From assembly GCA_009774625.1 (NCBI GenBank), contig VSOB01000029.1:1-39863 (forward strand): 39,863 nt of DNA, in the 5' to 3' direction. The DNA is from Lachnospiraceae bacterium (GTDB lineage: Bacteria > Bacillota > Clostridia > Lachnospirales > Lachnospiraceae). Both the position numbers and the translations under genes were made by a program. Below, piece after piece: positions 8,524 through 17,027 of the stretch (the stretch's first letter is position 1; every line of letters begins with the position of its first letter). A model generated the notes under the pieces. The model was not told the DNA's origin. It did no database searches and saw only the letters and a list, made by a program, of their open reading frames with translations.

Positions 8524-9831
8524 ATGAAAATGACGATTTTGGGCGGCGGTTTATCGGCGTTAAGCCTGGCCTATTTTATGCAGGAAGATAAGGAGATCGA
8601 AGAGATCACCATACTGGAAAAAGAGGATGCGATCGGCGGTCTGTGCCGGAGTATACAGGCAAAAGGGTATACTTATGACATCGGGCCTCATATCCTGTTT
8701 TCCAAAGATAAGGAAATGCTGAATCTGATGCTGGAGGTAACTCCGGAGACCAATCAGCTCCGGCGGTCCAATCAGATCATCCACAAGGGCAGATATGTGC
8801 AGTATCCTTTTGAGAATGATTTGTCCAAGCTGCCGAAGGAAGATCTGAATTATTGTGTGACCGCTTTCCAGAACAATCCCTATGAAAAGTATGAGGCAGA
8901 GAATATGCTGCAGTTTTTCCTGCGCACATTCGGGGAAGGCATCACCAATCTTTATCTGCGGCCCTATAATGAAAAGATCTGGAAGCACGATCCTTCTTTT
9001 ATGGATACGCAGATGGTGGACCGGATTCCCAAGCCTACGGATGAGGAGATCATGCGGAGCGCGGCGGGGGAGACAGTGGACGGCTATGTGCACCAGTTGT
9101 ATTTCGATTATCCTGCAACAGGCGGAATCGAGTCGGTGGTCAGAGGTTTTGCGGACCGGCTGACGGACCGGTGCAGGATACTGGTAAACCAGACAATAGA
9201 AGGCATCCGGAAGGATGGGAACCGTTATCTGATCCGGACCCAGGATGGCGAGATGGCCACAGATCTGTTGGTGTCCACCATTCCGGTACAGGAGCTTACC
9301 CGGCTTTACAGAGACGCCGGGGAACAGATCGGCAGATATGTGGAAGATCTGAAATACAATTCCATCCTGATCGCATTTGTAAAAACAGAAAAAGACTTAT
9401 CAGGGGATAATTTTGCCTTTATGATTGCGGAAAAGCAGATTCTGTTCCACAGGATTTCCAAGATGGATTTTCTGGGAGAACACTATCAGAGCGACGGCGC
9501 AACCTATATGGTGGAAGTGACTTACCGGCAGGGGGACTGGATCGACCGGCTGGAACAGGCAGAACTGGAAGAGAAGATCCTTGCAGGACTGCAGGAGATC
9601 GGGTTTGTGGAGAAGCCGGAGGATGGGGAAGTGCTCCGGATCACCAAACATCAATATGCCTATGTACTGTATGATCTGCATCATAAGTCCAATATGGAAA
9701 AAATCCGGGCATATTACAATGGTCAGGGCGTCTGTCTGAACGGCCGTTTCGGAAATTTCGAGTACTGGAATATGGACCGGATTCTCCGGGAAAGCAAAAA
9801 TCTGTCGGAAAGACTCCGGGAAGGGAAATAA
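8524..9831 (+). CDS. FAD-dependent amine-oxidase-fold oxidoreductase/mutase of a glycan cluster
   Basis: This 435-residue protein starts at an ATG behind AGGAGGG. The N-terminus has the dinucleotide-binding loop ILGGGLSALSLA (residues 5-16), the acidic strand end TILEKED and the FAD motif AIGGLCRS, followed by TYDIGPHILF. This layout is that of the protoporphyrinogen oxidase/amine oxidase superfamily, which also holds UDP-galactopyranose-mutase-like enzymes. NLYLRPYNEKIWK resembles segments found in the polysaccharide-cluster members. In this setting it is more likely a sugar-nucleotide or glycan-modifying flavoenzyme than a haem enzyme (inference from neighbours). The exact reaction is not visible. 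It lies 3 bases before hddA, so the two are very likely co-transcribed. Confidence 0.75.
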   Translation: MKMTILGGGLSALSLAYFMQEDKEIEEITILEKEDAIGGLCRSIQAKGYTYDIGPHILFSKDKEMLNLMLEVTPETNQLRRSNQIIHKGRYVQYPFENDLSKLPKEDLNYCVTAFQNNPYEKYEAENMLQFFLRTFGEGITNLYLRPYNEKIWKHDPSFMDTQMVDRIPKPTDEEIMRSAAGETVDGYVHQLYFDYPATGGIESVVRGFADRLTDRCRILVNQTIEGIRKDGNRYLIRTQDGEMATDLLVSTIPVQELTRLYRDAGEQIGRYVEDLKYNSILIAFVKTEKDLSGDNFAFMIAEKQILFHRISKMDFLGEHYQSDGATYMVEVTYRQGDWIDRLEQAELEEKILAGLQEIGFVEKPEDGEVLRITKHQYAYVLYDLHHKSNMEKIRAYYNGQGVCLNGRFGNFEYWNMDRILRESKNLSERLREGK

Positions 9832-9834
9832 ATT

Positions 9835-10821
9835 ATGATTATTACAAAAACACCGTTTCGTATCAGCTTTGCAGGCGGCGGAAGCGATATGGCGGATTTT
9901 TACAGGGAACACGGCGGCTGTGTGCTGAGTACCACGATCAACAGATATATGTATTTGAATATCCACCCCTATTTTAATGAGAGAGAAACTGTGTTAAAAT
10001 ATTCCCAGACTGAGATCGTGGGTGATATCAATGAAATCAATCATTCCATTTTCCGCTGTGTTTTGAATGACAAAAAAATCAGCGGTGTGGAAATCGGCAG
10101 TACGGCTGATGTGCCCAGCGGGACAGGACTCGGCTCTTCCAGTTCTTTCACGGTGGGACTGCTGCATACCCTGTACTGCTACAAAGGAAAATATGTGTCC
10201 AAAGCAGATCTGGCCCGTGAGGCCTGCAGTGTGGAAATCGAAAAACTGGGAAATCCTATCGGAAAGCAGGATCAGTATGCGGCGGCATTCGGCGGACTGA
10301 ATTTTATTTCTTTTCATCAGGATGATACGGTATCGGTGGAACCGGTGATTGCAGGAGCCGGTACGATGGAAGAGCTGCAGGAAAACCTGGTGATGTTTTA
10401 TACCGGGATTACCCATGATGCCAATCAGATCCTTGCTGAACAGAAACATAATCTGGTAAAATCAGACAAAACGGAAAACCTGAAACAGATGTGCCGGCTG
10501 GCCAGAGAGATGAAACACTCTCTGGAAACCAATACGCTTTCTGATTTCGGAGCGATTCTGGACGAGGGCTGGCAGCGCAAGCGGGAAATGGCCGGGGGTA
10601 TTACAAGCAGCCGGATTGATGAGCTGTATCAGACGGCAATGGAAAACGGCGCTCTGGGCGGGAAACTGCTGGGCGCGGGCGGCGGCGGATTTTTGCTGTT
10701 TTACTGTCCGAAGGAAAAGCAGGCGCTGTTGACCAACAGGCTGCGGCTGAAACCTTTTCCGTTTTCCTTTGAGCATGACGGAAGTTCTATTGTTTATATC
10801 GGAGACAAGTACTGGGATTAG
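9835..10821 (+). CDS. hddA: D-glycero-alpha-D-manno-heptose-7-phosphate kinase, GHMP family
   Basis: This 328-residue protein shows the GHMP kinase layout: TPFRISFAGGGSDMADFY at the N-terminus, the ATP loop VPSGTGLGSSSSF (residues 93-105), EIEKLGNPIGKQDQYAAAFG with the usual Asp-Gln-Tyr block, and the C-terminal GGKLLGAGGGGFLLF motif. This pattern is that of HddA, which phosphorylates C1 of D-glycero-D-manno-heptose 7-phosphate to the 1,7-bisphosphate. The assignment is supported by the HddC and GmhB domains two genes downstream. A related GHMP sugar kinase cannot be fully excluded. After the stop, a 7-base inverted repeat (10827-10833 with 10854-10860) lies in the spacer. Confidence 0.85.
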   Translation: MIITKTPFRISFAGGGSDMADFYREHGGCVLSTTINRYMYLNIHPYFNERETVLKYSQTEIVGDINEINHSIFRCVLNDKKISGVEIGSTADVPSGTGLGSSSSFTVGLLHTLYCYKGKYVSKADLAREACSVEIEKLGNPIGKQDQYAAAFGGLNFISFHQDDTVSVEPVIAGAGTMEELQENLVMFYTGITHDANQILAEQKHNLVKSDKTENLKQMCRLAREMKHSLETNTLSDFGAILDEGWQRKREMAGGITSSRIDELYQTAMENGALGGKLLGAGGGGFLLFYCPKEKQALLTNRLRLKPFPFSFEHDGSSIVYIGDKYWD

Positions 10822-10897
10822 TGTTTTGTATCGCTCATAGCTTATAAAAGGAACGATACAGGACACTGGAAAATAATATGGAAAGATGGGTGAAACA

Positions 10898-11860
10898 ATG
10901 AAAACATTGGTAGTGGGCGGTGCAGGCTTTATCGGAAGCCATTTATGCGACGCTCTGTTAAAGGCAGGACATACAGTATGCTGTATGGACAATTTTTCCC
11001 TGGGGACCAGAGAAAATATAGCACATTTAAAAGGTCAGGATGGATTTACTCTGTGGGAAGGGGATGCGTCGGATGCGGATGCGCTGGCAGAAGTGTTTGA
11101 AAAGACCAGGCCGGATGCAGTCTATCATTTGGCGGCCAATTCTGACATTCAGGCGAGTGCGGCCAATCCGGGGGTGGAATATCAAAATACTTATACCACC
11201 ACCTATCAGGTGCTTGCCTGCATGAGAAACTTTCAGGTGAAAAAGCTGTTTTTTGCTTCTACCTCTGCGGTGTATGGGGATAAGCGGGATGTACTCCTGG
11301 ATGAAAATACGCCGAATCTGGCTCCGGTTTCCTATTATGGGGCGGCAAAGCTGGGCAGTGAGGCGCTGATCAGTGCATTTACCTATATGAACGATATGAA
11401 ATCACTGGTCTTTCGCTTCCCCAATGTGATCGGCCCCAGACTGACCCACGGCGTGATCTTTGATTTTATGCGGAAGCTGGAAAAAGATCCGTCCAGACTG
11501 CAGATTCTGGGAGACGGAAAACAGACAAAGCCTTATATTTATGTGACTGATCTGGTGGAGGCCATTATGAAATTTGCTTCCGCACTGGATCAGGATAAGA
11601 CCGGGGTGGCGCTTTACAATCTGGGTGTGGAAGGAGACACCAGCGTGACCAGAATCGCGGATATTCTGTGTGAAGAGATGGGACTTTCTTCCGTGGAATA
11701 CGAATATACCGGAGGCGAGGGCGGCTGGAAGGGGGATGTGCCCAGGTTCCGTTATTGTCTGGATAAGATACACGCCGAAGGCTGGAAGGCCGTTTATGAC
11801 TCGGATGCGGCAGTGAGAAAAACGATACAAGAAGTACGCAGAGAAAAGGGAAAAGGATAA
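10898..11860 (+). CDS. SDR-family NAD-dependent sugar-nucleotide epimerase/dehydratase
   Basis: An extended short-chain dehydrogenase: the NAD loop VVGGAGFIGSHLCD at the N-terminus, the strand end CCMDNFSLG, YHLAANSDIQAS, the catalytic FASTSAVYGD, and the Tyr-Lys pair in SYYGAAKLGSEAL. It resembles UDP-glucose 4-epimerases and GDP-sugar dehydratases. I place the start at 10898 because it puts the first strand right after Met; an ATG 12 bases upstream (10886) is also open. It directly abuts the HddC-GmhB gene (TAA then ATG with no gap), so it may act on the GDP-heptose made by that enzyme or on another activated sugar (inference). About 320 residues, normal length for the family. Confidence 0.8.
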   Translation: MKTLVVGGAGFIGSHLCDALLKAGHTVCCMDNFSLGTRENIAHLKGQDGFTLWEGDASDADALAEVFEKTRPDAVYHLAANSDIQASAANPGVEYQNTYTTTYQVLACMRNFQVKKLFFASTSAVYGDKRDVLLDENTPNLAPVSYYGAAKLGSEALISAFTYMNDMKSLVFRFPNVIGPRLTHGVIFDFMRKLEKDPSRLQILGDGKQTKPYIYVTDLVEAIMKFASALDQDKTGVALYNLGVEGDTSVTRIADILCEEMGLSSVEYEYTGGEGGWKGDVPRFRYCLDKIHAEGWKAVYDSDAAVRKTIQEVRREKGKG

Positions 11861-13177
11861 ATGCTTTCAGAATATACGGCAGTGATACAGGCGGGCGGAA
11901 AGGGGACCAGGCTGCGGGAGCTGACAGGAGATAAGATTCCCAAACCTCTCCTTTCCCTGAACGGAAAGACGATGATAGAATGGCAGCTTGCATGTATCAG
12001 GAGATACGGCATCCGGGATGTGGTCCTGATCATCGGACATCTGGGAGATAAAGTAAAAGCATATTTCGGAGACGGCGCTGCATTTGACATGCATATCCGG
12101 TATATTGAGGAAGAAGAGCCGCTGGGTTCTGCAGGAGCGCTGTACTGCCTGAAAGACAGTCTGCCCGGCAGCAACTTTCTCCTGATCTTCGGAGATGTGA
12201 TGTTTGATATCGATGTGGAGCGGATGGTGCGGTTTCATGAAAAGCATCAGGCGCTTGCCACGCTGTTGGTGCATCCCAATGCCCATCCCTTTGACTCTGA
12301 TCTGGTGGTTCTGGATGAAGAGGAGCGGGTGACCGGATTTGATTCCAAAACCAATGTACGGAAGTACTGGTATGACAATTGTGTGAATGCAGGTATTTTT
12401 GTACTGTCAAAGCAGCTTTTGGATCAGATCACCGCTTTGAAAAAGTATGATCTGGAGCATGATCTGCTGTTTCCTGCCATCGGCACAGGCAGAGTTTACG
12501 GCTATCGGAGCACAGAATATGTGAAGGATGCCGGGACCGTGAAGCGGTTTCATGATGTGTGTGAGGAGCAGAAACAGGGGCTCTGGCAGGCCCGGAATCT
12601 GGGCAACCGTCAGAAATGCATCTTTCTGGATCGGGACGGTACACTGAACCGCTACAAAGGACTGATTGATACAGACAGCCTGCTGGAGCTGGAAGAGGGT
12701 GCGGCAGAAGCGGTCAGAGAGATCAACCGCTCAGGGTATCTTGCCATAGTGGTTACCAATCAGCCGGTGGTGGCAAGGGGAATGTGTTCACTGGAGGATG
12801 TGAGGAACATCCATCGGAAGATGAGTGTGCTGCTGGGAGAGCAGGGCGCCTATCTGGACGATATCATATTCTGCCCCCATCATCCGGATAAAGGATATCC
12901 GGAGGAAAATCCGCTGTATAAGATTCCCTGCAACTGCAGAAAACCGGCGACAGGCATGCTGGAAGAGATGGCAGAGAGGCATCATATCGATCTGGCCCGG
13001 TCCTGGATGATCGGAGACAGTACCGCAGACATACAGACGGGTAAAAATGCAGGAGTGAAAACCATGCTTGTCCGTACCGGGCAGGCGGGAAAAGACGGAA
13101 AATATGATGCAGAGCCGGATTTGGAAGCCTCTGATCTGGCAGAAGCGGTGAAAAAAATCCTGGCTTTGGAAAGTTGA
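11861..13177 (+). CDS. hddC-gmhB: Fused heptose-1-phosphate guanylyltransferase and heptose-bisphosphate phosphatase
   Basis: This 438-residue protein has two domains. Residues 1 to about 240 are a sugar-1-phosphate nucleotidyltransferase: the signature AVIQAGGKGTRLREL with the PKPLL lysine, then LGSAGAL, then the metal Asp in LIFGDVMFD. Residues about 250-438 are a HisB/GmhB HAD phosphatase: FLDRDGTLN (D257, D259), VVTNQP, a zinc loop (C338, H340, C357, C359), CRKPATGML and the MIGDSTADI acid pair. Known GmhB removes the 7-phosphate from heptose 1,7-bisphosphate and HddC then adds GMP, so the protein would do two consecutive steps. The domain order is the reverse of the reaction order. With hddA this covers three of the four steps to GDP-heptose. 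Confidence 0.85.
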   Translation: MLSEYTAVIQAGGKGTRLRELTGDKIPKPLLSLNGKTMIEWQLACIRRYGIRDVVLIIGHLGDKVKAYFGDGAAFDMHIRYIEEEEPLGSAGALYCLKDSLPGSNFLLIFGDVMFDIDVERMVRFHEKHQALATLLVHPNAHPFDSDLVVLDEEERVTGFDSKTNVRKYWYDNCVNAGIFVLSKQLLDQITALKKYDLEHDLLFPAIGTGRVYGYRSTEYVKDAGTVKRFHDVCEEQKQGLWQARNLGNRQKCIFLDRDGTLNRYKGLIDTDSLLELEEGAAEAVREINRSGYLAIVVTNQPVVARGMCSLEDVRNIHRKMSVLLGEQGAYLDDIIFCPHHPDKGYPEENPLYKIPCNCRKPATGMLEEMAERHHIDLARSWMIGDSTADIQTGKNAGVKTMLVRTGQAGKDGKYDAEPDLEASDLAEAVKKILALES

Positions 13178-13269
13178 ATGTTCTGCGGCCCCGCATCCGC
13201 CTCACTCATTGCCTGCGGGAATAAAATGGCAGTCAGTCAAAGGGAAGGATACAGAAAGGGTAAAAGCAA

Positions 13270-14238
13270 ATGTCAGTGTATCTGATTACAGGAGCCAGCG
13301 GTTATATTGGTTCCATGTGCGTGGATTATATTATGCATAGGGAGAAAGAAGCCAGGGTGATCGCTCTGGTGCGCAATGTGGAGAAGGCTGCCGGACGCTT
13401 TCAGGAGTTCGGGGATCGTGTCACGATCGTCCGGGCGGATCTGACGGACCGGGCGGTGGTGGCGGCGCTGGAGGCAGACTGTGATGAAATCATCCACTGC
13501 GCATCTGTGACAAAATCCGCAGAGATGATCGCACATCCGGTGGAAGTGACAGAAAGCATTGTCAATACGGCCCAGAACATACTGGAGCTGGCAAGGCGGT
13601 GTCAGATCAGGAGTATGGTATACCTTTCCAGCATGGAGGTTTATGGAAACATAGACTGTTCAGACGGTCATCGGGTGGCGGAAGAAGAGTTGGGTGACAT
13701 TGCGCTGTTTCAGGTCCGGAGCTGCTATCCGCTGGGAAAGCGTATGGCAGAGCAGATCTGTTTTTCGTACTGTAAAGAGTACGGAGTGCCTGTTAAAATT
13801 GCCAGACTTGCCCAGACTTTCGGCAGGGGTGTGTCTGCGGAAGAATCCCGCGTGTTCGCCCAGTTTGCACGGGCGGCCGGAGCGGGCAGCGATATTGTGC
13901 TCCATACACAGGGCAACTCTATGGGGAATTACTGCAGCATAGACGATGCCGTGGAAGGAATCTTCACCATCCTGAAACAGGGCGCAGACGGCGAAGCCTA
14001 TAATGTGGTCAACGAAGCCAACACAATGACCATCCGCCAGATGGCGGAGCTGGTAGCGGAAAAGATTGCAGGCAAAAAGAGCCGGGTGATCTGCCGGATT
14101 CCCAAAGAAAACTGCTATGGCTATGCAGCAGAAACCGGACTGAGGCTTTCCGGGAAAAAACTGGAGGGCCTGGGCTGGCATCCCAGGAAAGACCTGGCGC
14201 AGATGTATCTGGATTTGATGGATGCACTGGGAGAGTGA
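13270..14238 (+). CDS. SDR-family NAD-dependent epimerase/dehydratase, last gene of the glycan cluster
   Basis: This 322-residue extended SDR starts MSVYLITGASGYIGSMCVDY, then shows IHCASVTKSAEM, the catalytic MVYLSSMEVYGN, and a Tyr-Lys pair in SCYPLGKRMAEQI. The C-terminal part holds GNYCSIDDAVEGI and AYNVVNEANTMT, as in sugar-nucleotide epimerases and reductases. It is clearly distinct from the SDR at 10898, so the two may do different steps, for example dehydration and reduction or epimerisation of one activated sugar (inference). It is separated from hddC-gmhB by 92 bases with no clear promoter, and is followed by a good terminator at 14261-14302, which closes the cluster. Confidence 0.8.
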   Translation: MSVYLITGASGYIGSMCVDYIMHREKEARVIALVRNVEKAAGRFQEFGDRVTIVRADLTDRAVVAALEADCDEIIHCASVTKSAEMIAHPVEVTESIVNTAQNILELARRCQIRSMVYLSSMEVYGNIDCSDGHRVAEEELGDIALFQVRSCYPLGKRMAEQICFSYCKEYGVPVKIARLAQTFGRGVSAEESRVFAQFARAAGAGSDIVLHTQGNSMGNYCSIDDAVEGIFTILKQGADGEAYNVVNEANTMTIRQMAELVAEKIAGKKSRVICRIPKENCYGYAAETGLRLSGKKLEGLGWHPRKDLAQMYLDLMDALGE

Positions 14239-14260
14239 AAATAATAGAAAGCGTTTGATT

Positions 14261-14302
14261 CCGCAGACTCTGAGAGATCAGGGGATGCGGGATTTTTATT
14301 TT
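14261..14302 (+). terminator. Intrinsic terminator after the glycan cluster
   Basis: CCGCA at 14261-14265 pairs with TGCGG at 14286-14290, with an inner CTGA/TCAG stem and a GAGA loop. A T-rich tail (GATTTTTATTTT) follows directly. It lies between the last SDR gene and the clpB promoter. Confidence 0.8.
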
Positions 14303-14321
14303 AGAAATAATTTATATCATA

Positions 14322-14348
14322 TTAGCACTCACTACTTGACAGTGCTAA
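14322..14348 (+). promoter_or_regulatory. CIRCE operator (HrcA site) upstream of clpB
   Basis: The left arm TTAGCACTC (14322-14330) is a perfect consensus half. A 9-base spacer and CAGTGCTAA (14340-14348) follow, with one mismatch to GAGTGCTAA. The operator covers the -35 box of the clpB promoter, so HrcA binding should block RNA polymerase. hrcA itself is not in the window. Confidence 0.92.
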
Positions 14349-14364
14349 CAACAAGTGTTATATT
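14336..14364 (+). promoter_or_regulatory. Sigma-A promoter of clpB
   Basis: TTGACA at 14336-14341 and TATATT at 14359-14364 are separated by exactly 17 bases. The -35 box lies inside the CIRCE operator. Predicted transcription starts near 14371, giving a leader of about 70 bases. Confidence 0.85.
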
Positions 14365-14440
14365 GTGACTGTAAAGAAAATGTTATAGAAAATGTAGAAC
14401 AGGCAAACACTAAAGCTAGAAACTATAAGGAGGCTTGGTT

Positions 14441-17023
14441 ATGAATATTTCTAAATTTACGCAAAAATCCGTGGAAGCTGTGGAAATGTGTGAAAAACTT
14501 GCGTATGAGTATGGCAATCAGGAAATTGAGCAGGAGCATCTCCTGTACAGCCTTCTTACCATACAGGACAGTCTGATTTTAAAGCTGATCGAGAAAATGG
14601 AAATCAATGCGCCGCATATGCTGGACCGTGCGAGACAGGCCATTGAAAAACGGGTCAAGGTGCAGGGCGGGCAGGTCTATATGGGTAAGGATCTGAATAA
14701 GGCGCTGATCAGTGCAGAGGACGAGGCAAAGCAGATGGGGGATGAATATGTGTCTGTAGAACATCTGTTTCTGTCCATGCTGAAATATCCCAACCGGGAG
14801 ATCAAGGCGGTCTGGCAGGAGTACGGCATTACGAAAGAGCGCTTTCTGCAGGCGCTTTCCACAGTGAGGGGCAATCAGCGGGTGACCAGCGACAATCCGG
14901 AGGCTACTTATGATACACTGGAAAAGTACGGGCAGGAGCTGGTAGAAAGGGCCAGACAGCAGAAGCTGGACCCGGTGATCGGCAGAGACAATGAAATCCG
15001 GAACATTATCCGTATCCTTTCCCGCAAGACGAAAAACAATCCGGTGCTGATCGGAGAGCCGGGTGTGGGAAAGACTGCCGTAGTGGAAGGACTGGCACAA
15101 AGGATCGTGCGGGGGGATGTGCCCCAGGGACTGAAGGATAAGAAAATATTTGCACTGGATATGGGAGCGCTGGTGGCCGGCGCCAAATACAGAGGCGAAT
15201 TTGAGGAACGTCTGAAGGCAGTGCTGGAAGATGTGAAGAGCAGCAACGGGCAGATCATTCTCTTCATCGATGAGCTGCATACGATTGTGGGAGCAGGCAA
15301 AACCGACGGGGCGCTGGATGCCGGAAATATGCTAAAGCCTATGCTGGCCAGAGGAGAGCTGCACTGTATCGGCGCCACCACACTGGATGAATACAGACAG
15401 TACATCGAAAAGGATGCGGCGCTGGAACGCCGGTTCCAGCCTGTTATGGTGGCAGAGCCAACGGTGGAGGACACCATTTCCATCCTGCGGGGACTGAAAG
15501 AGCGGTATGAGGTATTTCATGGCGTGAAGATTATGGACGGTGCGCTGGTGAGTGCAGCTACTCTTTCCAACCGTTATATTTCGGACCGTTTCCTGCCTGA
15601 TAAAGCCATTGACCTGGTGGATGAGGCCTGCGCTCTGATTAAAACAGAACTGGATTCTCTGCCTACAGAGCTGGATGAGCTGCAGCGCAGGGTGATGCAG
15701 ATGGAAATCGAGGAAGCGGCCCTGAAAAAGGAGGATGACCGGCTGAGCAGGGAACGTCTGGAAGCACTGCAGAAGGAGCTGGCGGAGCAGAAGGCTGAAT
15801 TTCAGAATCGGAAGGCACAGTGGGACAATGAAAAAGCGTCCATTGAAAAACTGTCCAGACTGCGGGAAGAAATCGAAAGTCTGAACGGACAGATTCAGAT
15901 CGCCCAGAGAGAAGGCAATCTGGAAAAGGCGGCAGAACTCAGCTATGGCAGACTGCCTGCCCTGAAAAAGCAGTTGGAGATCGAAGAGGAAAATACGAAA
16001 AAGCAGGCGCTCTCTCTGGTGCACGAAAATGTCTCCGAGGAAGAAATCGCCAAAATCATTTCCAGATGGACCGGTATCCCGGTTGCAAAACTGACGGAAA
16101 GCGAGCGGAATAAGACGCTGCATCTGGATGAAGAGCTGCACAGACGTGTGGTTGGACAGGATGAGGGCGTGACAAAGGTAACGGAAGCCATTATCCGTTC
16201 GAAGGCAGGCATCAAGGATCCGGGGAAACCCATCGGCTCCTTCCTGTTTCTGGGGCCTACCGGTGTGGGCAAGACAGAACTGGCCAAAGCGCTGGCGGCC
16301 GCATTGTTTGACGATGAAACCAATATGGTGCGGATCGATATGAGTGAATATATGGAAAAGTATGCAGTATCCAGACTGATCGGGGCGCCGCCCGGATATG
16401 TGGGGTATGAGGAAGGCGGACAGTTGACAGAAGCGGTCAGAAGAAAGCCTTATTCGGTGGTCCTGTTTGATGAGATCGAAAAGGCCCATCCGGATGTGTT
16501 CAATGTGCTGCTGCAGGTACTGGATGACGGACGGATTACGGATTCTCAGGGACGTACCGTAGATTTTAAGAACACCATTCTGATTATGACTTCCAACATC
16601 GGAGCGCCGTATCTATTGGAAGGAATCGATGAAACGGGTGAGATCAGAGAAGAAGTCAAAAACCAGGTGATGGAGGAGCTGCATCGTTCTTTCCGGCCGG
16701 AGTTTTTGAACCGTCTGGATGAAACCATTTTGTTTAAACCTCTGACAAAAGACAATATCGGCGGCATTATCGGCCTGATTATGGCAGATCTGAACCGCCG
16801 GCTGGCGGACAGGGAGCTTTCTGTGGCGCTTACACCGGAAGCGGAAGCCTTTATCGTGGAAAATGCATACGATCCGGTTTATGGCGCCAGACCGCTGAAG
16901 CGTTTCATTCAGAAGCATGTGGAAACGCTGTCAGCAAAGCTGATCCTTTCGGATGCGGTGGAGAGCGGCGATACCATAGAAATTGCGGTAACGGACGGGC
17001 AGCTTACGGCCCGGCGCAGCTAA
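14441..17023 (+). CDS. clpB: ClpB, ATP-dependent protein disaggregase
   Basis: This 860-residue Hsp100 chaperone rescues aggregated protein together with DnaK. It has the N domain (FTQKSVEAVEMCEKLA onward, to about 145), AAA-1 with Walker A GEPGVGKTA and Walker B LFIDELHTI, a long coiled-coil middle domain (about 390-520), AAA-2 with Walker A GPTGVGKTE and the VVLFDEIEKAHPD Walker B, and a C-terminal subdomain (PVYGARPLKRFIQ). The middle domain identifies ClpB rather than ClpC or ClpA. The start is the ATG at 14441 behind AAGGAGG; a TTG six bases upstream is in frame but badly spaced. The CIRCE operator suggests heat-inducible repression by HrcA. It is apparently a single-gene unit, convergent with the next gene. 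Confidence 0.97.
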   Translation: MNISKFTQKSVEAVEMCEKLAYEYGNQEIEQEHLLYSLLTIQDSLILKLIEKMEINAPHMLDRARQAIEKRVKVQGGQVYMGKDLNKALISAEDEAKQMGDEYVSVEHLFLSMLKYPNREIKAVWQEYGITKERFLQALSTVRGNQRVTSDNPEATYDTLEKYGQELVERARQQKLDPVIGRDNEIRNIIRILSRKTKNNPVLIGEPGVGKTAVVEGLAQRIVRGDVPQGLKDKKIFALDMGALVAGAKYRGEFEERLKAVLEDVKSSNGQIILFIDELHTIVGAGKTDGALDAGNMLKPMLARGELHCIGATTLDEYRQYIEKDAALERRFQPVMVAEPTVEDTISILRGLKERYEVFHGVKIMDGALVSAATLSNRYISDRFLPDKAIDLVDEACALIKTELDSLPTELDELQRRVMQMEIEEAALKKEDDRLSRERLEALQKELAEQKAEFQNRKAQWDNEKASIEKLSRLREEIESLNGQIQIAQREGNLEKAAELSYGRLPALKKQLEIEEENTKKQALSLVHENVSEEEIAKIISRWTGIPVAKLTESERNKTLHLDEELHRRVVGQDEGVTKVTEAIIRSKAGIKDPGKPIGSFLFLGPTGVGKTELAKALAAALFDDETNMVRIDMSEYMEKYAVSRLIGAPPGYVGYEEGGQLTEAVRRKPYSVVLFDEIEKAHPDVFNVLLQVLDDGRITDSQGRTVDFKNTILIMTSNIGAPYLLEGIDETGEIREEVKNQVMEELHRSFRPEFLNRLDETILFKPLTKDNIGGIIGLIMADLNRRLADRELSVALTPEAEAFIVENAYDPVYGARPLKRFIQKHVETLSAKLILSDAVESGDTIEIAVTDGQLTARRS

Positions 17024-17027
17024 AGGG

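Noticed and set aside
15332..16489. Long minus-strand open frame (385 codons) opposite clpB
   Set aside because: clpB is certain on the plus strand; the antisense frame has no start signal or recognisable domain.
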